A DNA stretch of 64,000 bases from an uncultured Lachnospiraceae bacterium (GTDB taxonomy: Bacteria; Bacillota; Clostridia; Lachnospirales; Lachnospiraceae): contig CAJUPI010000002.1 of the NCBI GenBank assembly GCA_910588125.1, positions 65,406-129,405 on the forward strand, in the 5' to 3' direction. A program made the position numbers and the translations under genes. Position 1 is the first letter of the stretch, and each line of letters opens with the position of its first letter. The notes below the pieces were generated by a model, which did no database searches, was not told the DNA's origin, and saw only the letters and a list, made by a program, of their open reading frames with translations. Shown piece by piece: positions 1 to 8,059 of the stretch.

Positions 1-786
1 CTGCCGTTTGCCGATGTCCTGCGTCGTTCTTTTCTGGACGCTATGGGCCGGGCTTTCGTGGGGACGGCAAATTACAGGACTGTATGGGAGAACGGAGCTT
101 TTCGGATGGCGGCAGGGAACACTCTGCATTTTCTGGCAGCGGCTATCCCGGCGCTGATGGCCGGGTCTCTTATGCTGGCTTTACTGGTGTACCGGCCGGG
201 AGCCGGACAGCATATATTTAAATCCAGCCTGGTATTGCCGATGGTGATTCCGGCGGCTGCCATGGTATTAGTGTGGCGGATTTTGTTCTGTCCGGATGGC
301 TTTTTGAACCAGTTGATGGCTCAGATAACCGGAGAGGTGTGGGAGGTTGACTGGGTGCATAAAACGACAGCATTTCCCGTTTTGGTGGTTACTTATCTAT
401 GGAAAAACACGGGCTATGATATGTTGCTATGGCTGGCAGGGCTGAATGCCATTCCGAAAAGCTTGTATGATGCGGCGCAGGTGGACGGGGCGGGAGAGCT
501 GGCGCAGCTTTATTATATTACTCTGCCTTGTTTGCGGGGGACGATGGGGGTAGTATTGGTGCTTTCCGTGGTGAATTCTTTCCGGGTATACCGGGAGGCA
601 TATCTTTTGGCCGGAAGTTATCCGGATTTGTCCATCTATATGATTCCACATCTGTTTAGCCACTGGTTTTTGACATTGGATATCCAGAAAATGAGTACGG
701 CTGCTGTCTTTTTGGTGATGGCGGCAAGCGTGGCAGGCGCCGTTGGAATGTATATGGGACGGATTGGAAAATGGAAACAGATGTGA
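1..786 (+). CDS. Sugar ABC transporter permease, MalF/UgpA type (5' end outside window)
   Basis: Inner-membrane subunit of a binding-protein-dependent carbohydrate importer. The reading frame is open back to base 1, and the codons before the first ATG (43) encode a normal permease N-terminus (LPFADVLRRSFLDAMG), so the gene starts upstream. Several hydrophobic segments are visible. The EAA loop that contacts the ATPase lies near bases 454-530 (SLYDAAQVDGAGELAQ). It is followed 37 bp later by the second permease of the pair. The ATPase and binding protein are not in the window; such transporters often use a shared MsmK-like ATPase, but that is inference. Substrate is unknown. Confidence 0.9.
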   Translation: MPFADVLRRSFLDAMGRAFVGTANYRTVWENGAFRMAAGNTLHFLAAAIPALMAGSLMLALLVYRPGAGQHIFKSSLVLPMVIPAAAMVLVWRILFCPDGFLNQLMAQITGEVWEVDWVHKTTAFPVLVVTYLWKNTGYDMLLWLAGLNAIPKSLYDAAQVDGAGELAQLYYITLPCLRGTMGVVLVLSVVNSFRVYREAYLLAGSYPDLSIYMIPHLFSHWFLTLDIQKMSTAAVFLVMAASVAGAVGMYMGRIGKWKQM

Positions 787-823
787 GAAATGGCAGGAAT
801 AAAACGAGAAAGAGGAGAAGGGT

Positions 824-1672
824 ATGGGAAGAAAGGCAGGAAAACGGGTGACAGTGATTCTGACGGCGGTCAGTCTGCTGGTTTGGTTGCCGTTACTGTT
901 GATGCTGGCTGCCTCGCTGATGCCGGAGGATGAGCTTTTGTGGCGTTATCTGTCGCCTTTGGGAATCGGCAAGGCTCCGGTCCGCGTTACACTGCTTCCT
1001 TCCTACCCGTCCCTGGAGGCTTTTATGGAGCTTCTGTTTCGCTCGCCAGGCTTTTTTGTCATGTTTTGGAATTCGTGTATACAGACGTTTCCGCTGTTGT
1101 TTGGGCAGCTCTTGATGGGAGCGCCGGCGGCCTGGGCCTTTGCCCGTCTCCCGTTTCCCCAAAAGCGATGGCTGTTCCGGCTATATATTCTGTTGATGGT
1201 GCTGCCCTTTCAGGTGATGCAGGTTTCTAATTATCTGGTATTGTACCGGCTGGGCCTTCTGGATTCTCATCTGGCGCTGATTTTGCCAGGAATTTGGTCA
1301 ACGTTTCCCGTATTTATTATGACAAAATCTTTTGAGTCGGTTCCCGGGGCGCTTTTGGAGGCGGCATATCTCGATGGAGCAGGTGAGGTGCGGGCTTTTT
1401 TCCTGATAGGGATTCCCACAGGGTATCCGGGGATTGTGACGGCGCTGGTGCTGGGATTTATCGATGCCTGGAATGCCCTGGAGCAGCCGGTTGCTTATTT
1501 AAAGGATGTGAGAAGGTGGCCATTGTCGTTATATCTGCCGGATATTGTACAGGATAAAGCGGCAGTGGCATTTGCAGCAGGCATGGTGGTGATGATGCCG
1601 CCGGTGCTTTTGTATCTGAACGGGGAGAGTGAGCTGGAGCAGGGTGTGGCGGCTTCGGGGGTGAAAGAATGA
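824..1672 (+). CDS. Sugar ABC transporter permease, MalG type
   Basis: Second transmembrane subunit of the same carbohydrate importer, 282 residues, near the usual MalG length. An N-terminal membrane segment (about residues 10-30) is followed by further hydrophobic helices. The EAA loop reads ALLEAAYLDGAGEVRAF. A purine-rich ribosome binding site (AGAGGAGAAGGG) precedes the ATG at 824. The stop codon overlaps the ATG of the following adaptor-like gene (ATGA at 1669-1672), so the importer subunits and the adaptor are probably translationally coupled. That pairing is unusual, because adaptors normally accompany exporters. Confidence 0.9.
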   Translation: MGRKAGKRVTVILTAVSLLVWLPLLLMLAASLMPEDELLWRYLSPLGIGKAPVRVTLLPSYPSLEAFMELLFRSPGFFVMFWNSCIQTFPLLFGQLLMGAPAAWAFARLPFPQKRWLFRLYILLMVLPFQVMQVSNYLVLYRLGLLDSHLALILPGIWSTFPVFIMTKSFESVPGALLEAAYLDGAGEVRAFFLIGIPTGYPGIVTALVLGFIDAWNALEQPVAYLKDVRRWPLSLYLPDIVQDKAAVAFAAGMVVMMPPVLLYLNGESELEQGVAASGVKE

Positions 1673-3381
1673 GGAATGAGATGGAAAAAGCGAGGCCCAA
1701 AAAGGCTTTGAATTACCGGCGGATGTTGGCAGCTTTTTTTGCCTTGATGATTTTTTGTACCATAGCCTCCCGCATTTATGATCGCGTCACTGTGCCAAAA
1801 GTGATAACCGGACGGGCGAAGGAAAAAGCCGTGGAGACCGTGGTGACAGGAACGGGAAGCGTGCGGGAACAGGAGGTGTTTTTCAGCCCGGTGGCTCCCG
1901 GGCTGCGGGTATACTCTGTGGCGGCAGAGCCGGGAAAGCAGATAAAGCAAGGAGAAGAATTGTTCTGTTATGAGGAAGAATCGATGAGAGAGCAGAAGGA
2001 GAGGCTGGAGCAGGAGCTGGAAAAGCTGCATCTGGAGCTGGAGAGGGAAAAGATCGCCAGGGAAGAATATGATTCGGTCCCGGAAAGTGAACTGGCCTCC
2101 TGGGAACTTGCCATGGCAAGGCAGGAGCTGGCAGAGGGACAGCAGGAATGGCAGGAACAGCAGCAGGCGGCTGTGGCAAAGCGGGAACGGTTAGAGCAGG
2201 ATTATGAGCGAAAGCGAGCGATGGCAAAAGAAGAGCTTTGGGAACAGCAGAACCAGGAGGAGGAAAATACCAGGCAGGAATTGAACCAAGCCAGGAACTC
2301 CCGGAATTCGGCGCTGAGAAAAGCACAAAGGGAGGTGGCGGACCGGGAGGCGGAACTCGCAGAGCTGATAGCTTTGGATGCCGGAGAAAAGGAGCTGGCC
2401 AGAAAACATAAGGAGCTGGAGCGGGCCAGGGAAGATTTAGAAGAGCTGGAAGAAGAATGGGAGGATCGTATCGGGGATGTGGAAGAGCAGATAAATCTGA
2501 TTGATGACAGGAATGAACGGATCCGGTCCGGTTCTACCAGCTCGCAGCTGGCGCTTCTGGAGGCGTACGAGGAGGAATTGAGGCAACTGGAGGAAAGACA
2601 GACGGAGGAGGGGAAAAAACTGAACGAGCTGGAAAAACAGGTAGAACGGGCACAATGGGAGCTGGAGATTGCCCAAAGAAAAGATGAGTACGGCCGGTTG
2701 GCGAGAGAGCAGAAAAGCCGGTTATCAAAACTGGCAGAAAAAGCGCTTTTGCTGGATATCCGGACAAAGGAGCGGGCTCTGGCAAGGCTGGGAGAGCTTT
2801 TGGCAGCAGAGGGAAGGGTTCTGGCAGTCCGGGATGGCACAGTGGTGGAAACGGAGATCTTGGCAGGGAAAACTACGACCGGGGAGGAGCGGCTGGCAGT
2901 GGCATCGGGAAATTTTTGCTTTGAGGGAGAATTTGAGAAGGAGGATCAGCAGCTGGCAGTGGGAGATCAGCTGCAGTTGGCAGTTCCAGGAAGCAGTGAG
3001 AAGCTAGAGGTTAAAATAGAGGAGATGAATCTTCTTGGGGAAAAGAAAGGAATATTTCGGGCTGGGCTTGTGGGGGAAGAACTGCCATTAGGTACGGTGA
3101 CCGGTTATGAATGCCGAAAGCAGTCGGCGGTATTCCGGCAGGTGATTTCTCTGCAGGGACTGCGAAAGGATATGAAGGGTTATCACTGCCTGGTTGCAAG
3201 GCCGAAGCAGGCGATTCTGGGAGAGGAGTTTGTGGCAGAACGAGTGGAGGTAAGAGTGTTGGAGCTGGGGAATACAGAGGCTGCAGTGGAGGGAGCGTTG
3301 CAGAATTCGGATGAAATCATTATGCGCAGCAATCAGGTGATTGGGGAGGGGATGCGGGTGCGGCCGGTGAATGAGTGGTGA
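1669..3381 (+). CDS. HlyD/MacA-like membrane fusion protein with very long coiled coil
   Basis: Predicted cell-surface adaptor of 570 residues anchored by one N-terminal membrane helix (about residues 19-39). A beta/lipoyl-like segment follows (about 55-105, containing VVTGTGSVREQEV), then an extended Glu/Arg/Gln-rich coiled coil from about 105 to 370. A second lipoyl half with a beta-barrel region (AEGRVLAVRDGTVVE) and a C-terminal membrane-proximal domain complete it. This is the HlyD/MacA topology, with a coiled coil much longer than in typical MacA-type adaptors. The start could also be the ATG at 1681. It overlaps the preceding permease by 4 bp and the next gene by 7 bp. Family assignment is confident; a role with the sugar permeases is inference. 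Confidence 0.75.
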   Translation: MRNEMEKARPKKALNYRRMLAAFFALMIFCTIASRIYDRVTVPKVITGRAKEKAVETVVTGTGSVREQEVFFSPVAPGLRVYSVAAEPGKQIKQGEELFCYEEESMREQKERLEQELEKLHLELEREKIAREEYDSVPESELASWELAMARQELAEGQQEWQEQQQAAVAKRERLEQDYERKRAMAKEELWEQQNQEEENTRQELNQARNSRNSALRKAQREVADREAELAELIALDAGEKELARKHKELERAREDLEELEEEWEDRIGDVEEQINLIDDRNERIRSGSTSSQLALLEAYEEELRQLEERQTEEGKKLNELEKQVERAQWELEIAQRKDEYGRLAREQKSRLSKLAEKALLLDIRTKERALARLGELLAAEGRVLAVRDGTVVETEILAGKTTTGEERLAVASGNFCFEGEFEKEDQQLAVGDQLQLAVPGSSEKLEVKIEEMNLLGEKKGIFRAGLVGEELPLGTVTGYECRKQSAVFRQVISLQGLRKDMKGYHCLVARPKQAILGEEFVAERVEVRVLELGNTEAAVEGALQNSDEIIMRSNQVIGEGMRVRPVNEW

Positions 3382-3989
3382 AGAAGACAAGGATGAGAAA
3401 GGCTATATATCAGATTCTCTTTTTAAATGTTGTTTTTTTGCTTGTAACAGCGGTGCGGCTGTACTGGTTTGTGATGCCCTGCCGTCTGGAAGTGGACTGC
3501 CGGGGTTATGGGGTGGATACGGAATGGCTGAAGCAGTGGGAGGAAGAGGAAGCAGAAGGAGGAGAAGGGGTTCTGGCGATGGCCGGATGGCAGGGAGGAG
3601 TAAGGGGGGAGATTGCGGCGGCCAGCACAGGAAGAAAAGAGCAGGCACAAATTTTGAGGGTATATGGCAGTATGGAGCAGGTATTTTGGGCAGATATGCT
3701 GGCGGGAAGCTGTGGGCTTGTCGGGCGGGAAGATGCCTGTGTACTGAGTCAGGATCTGGCGGAAGCCCTGTTTGGCAGTGTGGAGACCGTGGGAGAGCAG
3801 ATATATTGGGATGGGACGTTGCTGGAGGTAGCGGGAGTACTGGCACAAGAAGGAGAATACCTGCTGACTTGGATGACAGAAGGCGAGGTTGAACGGGTTG
3901 CCGTACTTTTTGAGAGGCGGTTTCAGGCCAAGGAGAGGATGAAGGAGAGGTTTCCGTTTTTCTGTCCGGATAACCTCTCCATGAGATAA
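3375..3989 (+). CDS. Small membrane protein resembling a MacB-type extracellular core domain
   Basis: Protein of 204 residues with a GTG start inside the end of the adaptor gene. One N-terminal membrane helix (about residues 12-32) is followed by an extracytoplasmic domain. The stretch from about 95 to 160 (VYGSMEQVFWADMLAG, then VLSQDLAEALFGS, then WDGTLLEVAGVL) matches the layout of the MacB periplasmic core: a widened or narrowed pore loop, 'VLSESLARRLFG', then 'VVGVL'. The three C-terminal FtsX membrane helices and the ATPase of a real MacB are absent. It could be a truncated permease or a purpose-built partner for the upstream adaptor. The similarity was judged by eye. Confidence 0.55.
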   Translation: MVKKTRMRKAIYQILFLNVVFLLVTAVRLYWFVMPCRLEVDCRGYGVDTEWLKQWEEEEAEGGEGVLAMAGWQGGVRGEIAAASTGRKEQAQILRVYGSMEQVFWADMLAGSCGLVGREDACVLSQDLAEALFGSVETVGEQIYWDGTLLEVAGVLAQEGEYLLTWMTEGEVERVAVLFERRFQAKERMKERFPFFCPDNLSMR

Positions 3990-4048
3990 GGAAAAGAAAA
4001 TAATTGAAAAGCAGCGAAAAAAAGGATACAATGGTTTTAGTTGACCGA

Positions 4049-5257
4049 TCAGACAGTTGAATGAGCTTCCAGCCATCGCATGGCTGTGTAGGTATAGACG
4101 GCGCTGCCTTCTGCTAAAATTTGTTCATCAAAGGTGACCATGGGATGATGCTGGGGATAACAATAGCCTTTTTCGGGCTGTCCGGCGGCCATGGACAGCA
4201 TGATGGAAGAAACCCGCTGGCTGACGTAGGCAAAATCTTCGGAGCCAGAGGCTTTCTGAGGATGTTTGCTGGCAGAAAGAGTCTTTTTCTCCCCTAATAA
4301 TTCTTTTAAAAAGGTTTCAGTATACAGACATAGCTCTTCGTCATTGGCTAACGCCGGACAACCGCTGCCAAAGGCGACAGTAGCTCTGGCACGGAAGGCG
4401 CCGGCAATCCCTTCGGTGATCTGCTTGATTCTTTCTTTTATGAATATCCGGATTTGTTCATCATAAGTCCGCAGAGTTCCCTCCATCACAACCGTGTCAG
4501 GTATCACATTGGCGGCTGTCCCGGCATGCATGGTTCCAATGGTCAGGACAGCAAGATCCTTTACTGCGAGTTCCCGGGCCTGAATTTCCTGGAGTGAGAT
4601 CAAAATGTGTGCGGCAGCGTTTAAGGGATCAATGCCAGTGCTTGGCATGGAGCCATGACAACCTTTACCACAGATGGTAATGGTGAAATAGTCGGCGGCC
4701 GGGGCGCTGATACCGGGTGTCGGGACGATGATTGTGCCAGGAGTATAAGGCATTCCGGCAATGACATGGATCATCAGAGCGGCGTCTACGTCCGGGTTCG
4801 ACAGAAGACCTGCCTGCAGCATGTCCTTAGCGCCTTCAAAGATTTCCTCGGCAGGCTGGAACATGAGCTTGACCGTTCCCTGAATTTCGTCTTCATGCTG
4901 CTTCAGCAGCCTGGCGGCGCCAAGCATCATAGCAGTATGCAGATCGTGGCCGCACGCGTGCATGCGTCCGTTAGTGGAAGGAAAATCGACGGCTGCCTGT
5001 TCGAAAATAGGCAACGCGTCCATATCACCGCGGATCAGAAAAACAGGCCCCTTCTTTTTGCCGCCGGCCAAGGCGATCAGCCCGGCTTTTCCGCAGTTGG
5101 CCGGTTCATAGCCCATCTGGTTTAACTTATTTTTTACAAAGGCCAGGGTATCTGGTAAATCAAAACCGGTTTCGGCATGTGTGTGCAGATATCTCCGATA
5201 GGCGACAAGTGTTTTTGAAAGTGCGGCGGCTTCTTCTAATAGTTGTTTTGGTGTCAT
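4049..5257 (-). CDS. M20 family metallo-amidohydrolase (N-acyl amino acid / aminobenzoyl-type)
   Basis: Cytosolic zinc or manganese hydrolase of 402 residues that removes acyl groups from N-acyl amino acids or similar amides. Visible motifs are HTHAETGFDLPDT near the N-terminus, the metal-binding RGDMDALPI, GRMHACGHDLHTAMM with its Cys-His pair, the acidic PAEEIFEGA, and the C-terminal SGSEDFAYV and QHHPMV. The ATG at 5257 is chosen because AGGAGG lies just upstream and homologues begin here; the longer frame adds a hydrophobic, unconserved leader. It diverges from the alkyltransferase-like gene across 121 bp. Substrate cannot be read from sequence. Confidence 0.88.
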   Translation of the reverse strand: MTPKQLLEEAAALSKTLVAYRRYLHTHAETGFDLPDTLAFVKNKLNQMGYEPANCGKAGLIALAGGKKKGPVFLIRGDMDALPIFEQAAVDFPSTNGRMHACGHDLHTAMMLGAARLLKQHEDEIQGTVKLMFQPAEEIFEGAKDMLQAGLLSNPDVDAALMIHVIAGMPYTPGTIIVPTPGISAPAADYFTITICGKGCHGSMPSTGIDPLNAAAHILISLQEIQARELAVKDLAVLTIGTMHAGTAANVIPDTVVMEGTLRTYDEQIRIFIKERIKQITEGIAGAFRARATVAFGSGCPALANDEELCLYTETFLKELLGEKKTLSASKHPQKASGSEDFAYVSQRVSSIMLSMAAGQPEKGYCYPQHHPMVTFDEQILAEGSAVYTYTAMRWLEAHSTV

Positions 5258-5319
5258 ATGGCATCCTCCTAAAACTACCAGGTATCCCTTGTTCATGGAG
5301 GGCAGTAGTTTTTGATAAA

Positions 5320-5325
5320 AGTATA
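5320..5325 (-). promoter_or_regulatory. Possible extended -10 element for the M20 amidohydrolase
   Basis: On the minus strand the sequence reads TGATATACT, a TATACT hexamer preceded by an extended -10 TG. No good -35 hexamer sits 17 bp upstream. It would give a leader of roughly 55 nt. Confidence 0.35.
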
Positions 5326-5378
5326 TCACAAAAAGAACAGAAGGACTATTACAAAATATAAAGAAGAAAAGAGAGAAT

Positions 5379-5780
5379 ATGAACATCTATGAGAGAATTG
5401 GGATCGTCTGTGGGGAGATACCAGAAGGAAAGGTGGCAACCTACGGACAAATCGCCCTGCTCTGCAAGAAGCCGGGGAATTCCCGGCAGGTGGGATATGC
5501 TTTAAAGCATGGCCTGGCCGGGGAATCGGGGAAGGCGGCAGCCCACCGGGTAGTCAACAGCAGGGGGTTTTTAAGCGGTGCGGCAAGTTTTGAGACCCTT
5601 GATATGCAGAAGCTTCTGCTGGAGCAGGAGGGAGTGGAGGTGGTTTGGACTGCAAAAGGGTGGCAGGTGGATATCAACAGGTTCGGATGGAAAAATACGT
5701 TGGCCGAGGCACTGGTTCTGGAAAAAAGGTTTGAAAAGCCGGACACTTCTGCTGATAACGGAGGAATCCAGGAAAAATGA
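5379..5780 (+). CDS. Alkyltransferase-like protein (MGMT fold, no acceptor cysteine)
   Basis: DNA-binding protein of 133 residues related to the C-terminal domain of O6-alkylguanine-DNA alkyltransferase. The N-terminus (IPEGKVATYGQIA) and the DNA-recognition helix region (NSRQVGYAL) match the family. The acceptor motif PCHR of true methyltransferases is replaced by AAHR (AAAHRVVNSRG), so it cannot take the alkyl group irreversibly. Alkyltransferase-like proteins of this kind bind O6-alkylguanine and direct it to nucleotide excision repair; that function is known for the family and inferred here. The final 25 residues are an unconserved tail. The gene converges on the histidine kinase with only 6 bp between stop codons. 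Confidence 0.85.
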   Translation: MNIYERIGIVCGEIPEGKVATYGQIALLCKKPGNSRQVGYALKHGLAGESGKAAAHRVVNSRGFLSGAASFETLDMQKLLLEQEGVEVVWTAKGWQVDINRFGWKNTLAEALVLEKRFEKPDTSADNGGIQEK

Positions 5781-5786
5781 GAGGGA

Positions 5787-7238
5787 TCATGAGCCGGAAG
5801 GAGCAGGGAAGGCAAACCAGAAGCTGGTCATTCCGCCCTGGCAGTCCACACCATAGCTCATTTTGTGGGCATCTAAGATGGTGCTGACGATGGAAAGCCC
5901 GATCCCGGTGCCGAGGCGGCGGCCGCTTTGATGCTGGCTTCGCTGATACCGTTCCCAGATTTGCTGCCGTTCCTCCTCAGGGATGGGAGCGCCCGGATTG
6001 ATGACGGCGACCCGGACGGAGCCGCCGGTTTCATACATGGTGATAGTGATAGACTCGCCTTCATCCGTATGGTTGATGGCATTGTATAGCAGGTTACGGA
6101 TGACCTGGCTGATCTTGAGGGCATCGGCATATAGCCGGATTTCTCTATTTTCACAGACCAGATTCAGAGAAATCCGGTGTTGGCCGGCGGCAGGGCGGCA
6201 CAGAGAAATCTCTGATTCCAGGATATCATATAGCTGATACCAGTCTTTTTTTAACTGGATATAGCCGGCCTGCAGTTGGGAATAATCAAGAATATCCGTG
6301 ACCATCTCGCTCATTCGCCGTGCTTCGCTGATGATGAGATTTAAGTCTTCCACGCGTTGTACATCATTGTCCCAGGTGATGTCCCGCACCATCTCGGCGT
6401 AACCGCCGATGACGGCAAGCGGGGAACGGAGCTCATGGGAGACGTTGGCGATAACTTCTTTGCGCAAAAGATCAACCTGCTGCAGCTTTTTGGCCAGCTC
6501 TTCCACGGAATCAGAAAGCTGGCCCAGCTCATCATTTCGCTTTAATTCCGGGCGGGCGAGGAAATCATTGTGTGTCAGCCGGTCTACGGCGTCTTTAATC
6601 TGAAAAACGGGCCGGGTAAAATGACGAGACAGCAAAAGGGCAAGTACAGAAGCCGTGACTGTCAGCAGGATGCTCATCAGAATCAGCTGGTGCCGGTTTA
6701 AATCCAGGATGGTTTTCAATTTAACCACGTTGTGAAGAATTACAAAGCACGGTTTCCCCTCATAGGTGACCGGAAATCCCAGCTCAAATCCGAAGATCCG
6801 ATCCCGGTGCCGGTCTACGAGCCGGTAAGCCTTACCAGCCAAAAGCTCCTGAAACTCTTTCCGTCTGGTGATAATATCCAGGATAATCTGTTCTTCCTGC
6901 TGCTGTTGAACATTGATTCGATGTCCGATGGAATACATCAGAATCAACTGTCCCTGCTGGTCCAGCAGGATCAGTTCCCCGCCTGCGATATGGCTCATGA
7001 CGGGAAGCAGATGTTCATCATCGGCAAGATCCTGGGTACTTAAGTCTTTCATGACAGGCTCCAGCCGCTTTTCGGTCTCTGTCAAAGCGGCCTTGACATA
7101 ATTCTGTTCAAATAAATAGATCTGTGCTATCCACATAAAGCCGATGCCCAGCAGCACCAACAGCATCATGATCGACCAGAGGCGGAATACCATCCGGCTT
7201 TTCAGGGCGGATATGCTAAATTTCTTCTGTGTATTCAA
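5787..7238 (-). CDS. Sensor histidine kinase (HAMP-HisKA-HATPase_c)
   Basis: Membrane sensor of 483 residues. One membrane helix lies at about residues 20-40, an extracellular sensing domain at 41-180, a second helix at about 185-205, and HAMP at about 206-258. The phosphoacceptor is His268 in NVSHELRSPLAV. The ATP-binding domain shows the N box NLLYNAINHT and the G box GTGIGLSIV. The chosen TTG start overlaps the end of the response regulator by 23 bp, suggesting coupling; an ATG at 7193 is possible but would cut the cytoplasmic N-terminus. It diverges with its regulator from the RND efflux operon and probably senses envelope-active compounds (inference). Confidence 0.92.
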   Translation of the reverse strand: MNTQKKFSISALKSRMVFRLWSIMMLLVLLGIGFMWIAQIYLFEQNYVKAALTETEKRLEPVMKDLSTQDLADDEHLLPVMSHIAGGELILLDQQGQLILMYSIGHRINVQQQQEEQIILDIITRRKEFQELLAGKAYRLVDRHRDRIFGFELGFPVTYEGKPCFVILHNVVKLKTILDLNRHQLILMSILLTVTASVLALLLSRHFTRPVFQIKDAVDRLTHNDFLARPELKRNDELGQLSDSVEELAKKLQQVDLLRKEVIANVSHELRSPLAVIGGYAEMVRDITWDNDVQRVEDLNLIISEARRMSEMVTDILDYSQLQAGYIQLKKDWYQLYDILESEISLCRPAAGQHRISLNLVCENREIRLYADALKISQVIRNLLYNAINHTDEGESITITMYETGGSVRVAVINPGAPIPEEERQQIWERYQRSQHQSGRRLGTGIGLSIVSTILDAHKMSYGVDCQGGMTSFWFAFPAPSGS

Positions 7239-7890
7239 GTTTATATCCCACCCCCCAGACCGTCTGAATCAGTTTCCGATATGTTCCTAAATGCTCGCGC
7301 AATGACTTGATATGGGTATCCACCGTGCGGACATCGCCATAATAATTGTAGCCCCAAACAGTCTGGAGCAGCTTTTCCCGGCTTAAGACCACATGCTCAT
7401 TCTGCGCCAGCTTCAGCAGGAGATCAAATTCCTTGGGAGGCAGGTTCAGCCTTTGGCCGTCGATGGTGACGGTGCGGGATGCCTGAGAAATAGCAAGGCC
7501 GCCAAAAAGAAGCGTGCCGGTCTGCACATTCCCGGAGCGCCGCAAAACGGCACCGATTCTTGCCATCAGCTCCCTGGGGCTGAAGGGCTTTGAGATATAG
7601 TCATCCGCTCCCAGCTCAAAGCCTTTGAGTTTGTCATACTCCTCATCCCTGGCAGTCAGCATGATGACTGGCACCTGGCTGGTGCGCCGGATCTCTGCCA
7701 GCACCTGAAAGCCGTCTGTGCCGGGCATCATCACATCAAGGACAATGATGTCAAAAGAGGCCTTTTCGATGGCGGCGAGCGCTTGTGTTCCGGTCTCGGC
7801 TTCCTCACAAAAAAAGCCTTCCCGCTCGCCGTAGGTTCGTACCAGCTTCCGAAGATGATGGTCGTCGTCTATGATTAATAGGTTGGACAT
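7216..7890 (-). CDS. OmpR/PhoB family response regulator
   Basis: Transcription factor of 224 residues. The receiver domain (1-120) carries the acidic pocket IIDDD, the phosphorylated Asp52 in VLDVMMPG, and KPFSPREL with the conserved lysine. A winged-helix DNA-binding domain spans about 130-222 (LPPKEFDLLLKLAQN, VDTHIKSLREHLG). The ATG at 7890 has AGGAGG upstream. It is first in a two-gene operon with the kinase and divergent from the efflux genes. The intergenic TCACA repeats spaced by one helical turn fit dimers of an OmpR-type regulator, so it probably controls the efflux operon and perhaps itself. Confidence 0.95.
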   Translation of the reverse strand: MSNLLIIDDDHHLRKLVRTYGEREGFFCEEAETGTQALAAIEKASFDIIVLDVMMPGTDGFQVLAEIRRTSQVPVIMLTARDEEYDKLKGFELGADDYISKPFSPRELMARIGAVLRRSGNVQTGTLLFGGLAISQASRTVTIDGQRLNLPPKEFDLLLKLAQNEHVVLSREKLLQTVWGYNYYGDVRTVDTHIKSLREHLGTYRKLIQTVWGVGYKLEYTEEI

Positions 7891-7958
7891 GATGGGTTCC
7901 TCCTGGTTTGTTTAAATGTAGTAAGTATATCATATTCTTAAAACCCGGAACACCGTTC

Positions 7959-8009
7959 TTCACAAATTCTGCCGATTTTCTCACAGTTCGTTCACAAATT
8001 TCTCACAAA
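7959..8009 (+). promoter_or_regulatory. Helically phased TTCACA/CTCACA direct repeats, candidate response-regulator operator
   Basis: TCACA cores occur at 7960, 7981, 7992 and 8003, i.e. spacings of 21, 11 and 11 bp. Flanks read TTCACAAA, TCTCACAG, TTCACAAA and TCTCACAAA. Tandem same-strand repeats one helical turn apart are typical of OmpR/PhoB-family sites. They lie between the two-component operon and the efflux operon, about 50-100 bp before the adaptor start codon. Confidence 0.6.
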
Positions 8010-8059
8010 ATTCCAATATTCTGGATTCAGGTAAGGAATCCAAGGAGGATAGATGGATC

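Noticed and set aside
3371..3892. Alternative frame of 173 codons over the MacB-core-like gene
   Set aside because: Its translation is Gly/Arg-rich low complexity, whereas the GTG-started frame has a membrane helix and a recognisable domain.
4655..5125. Plus-strand frame of 156 codons inside the M20 gene
   Set aside because: Antisense shadow of a well-conserved metallo-hydrolase; no ribosome binding site.
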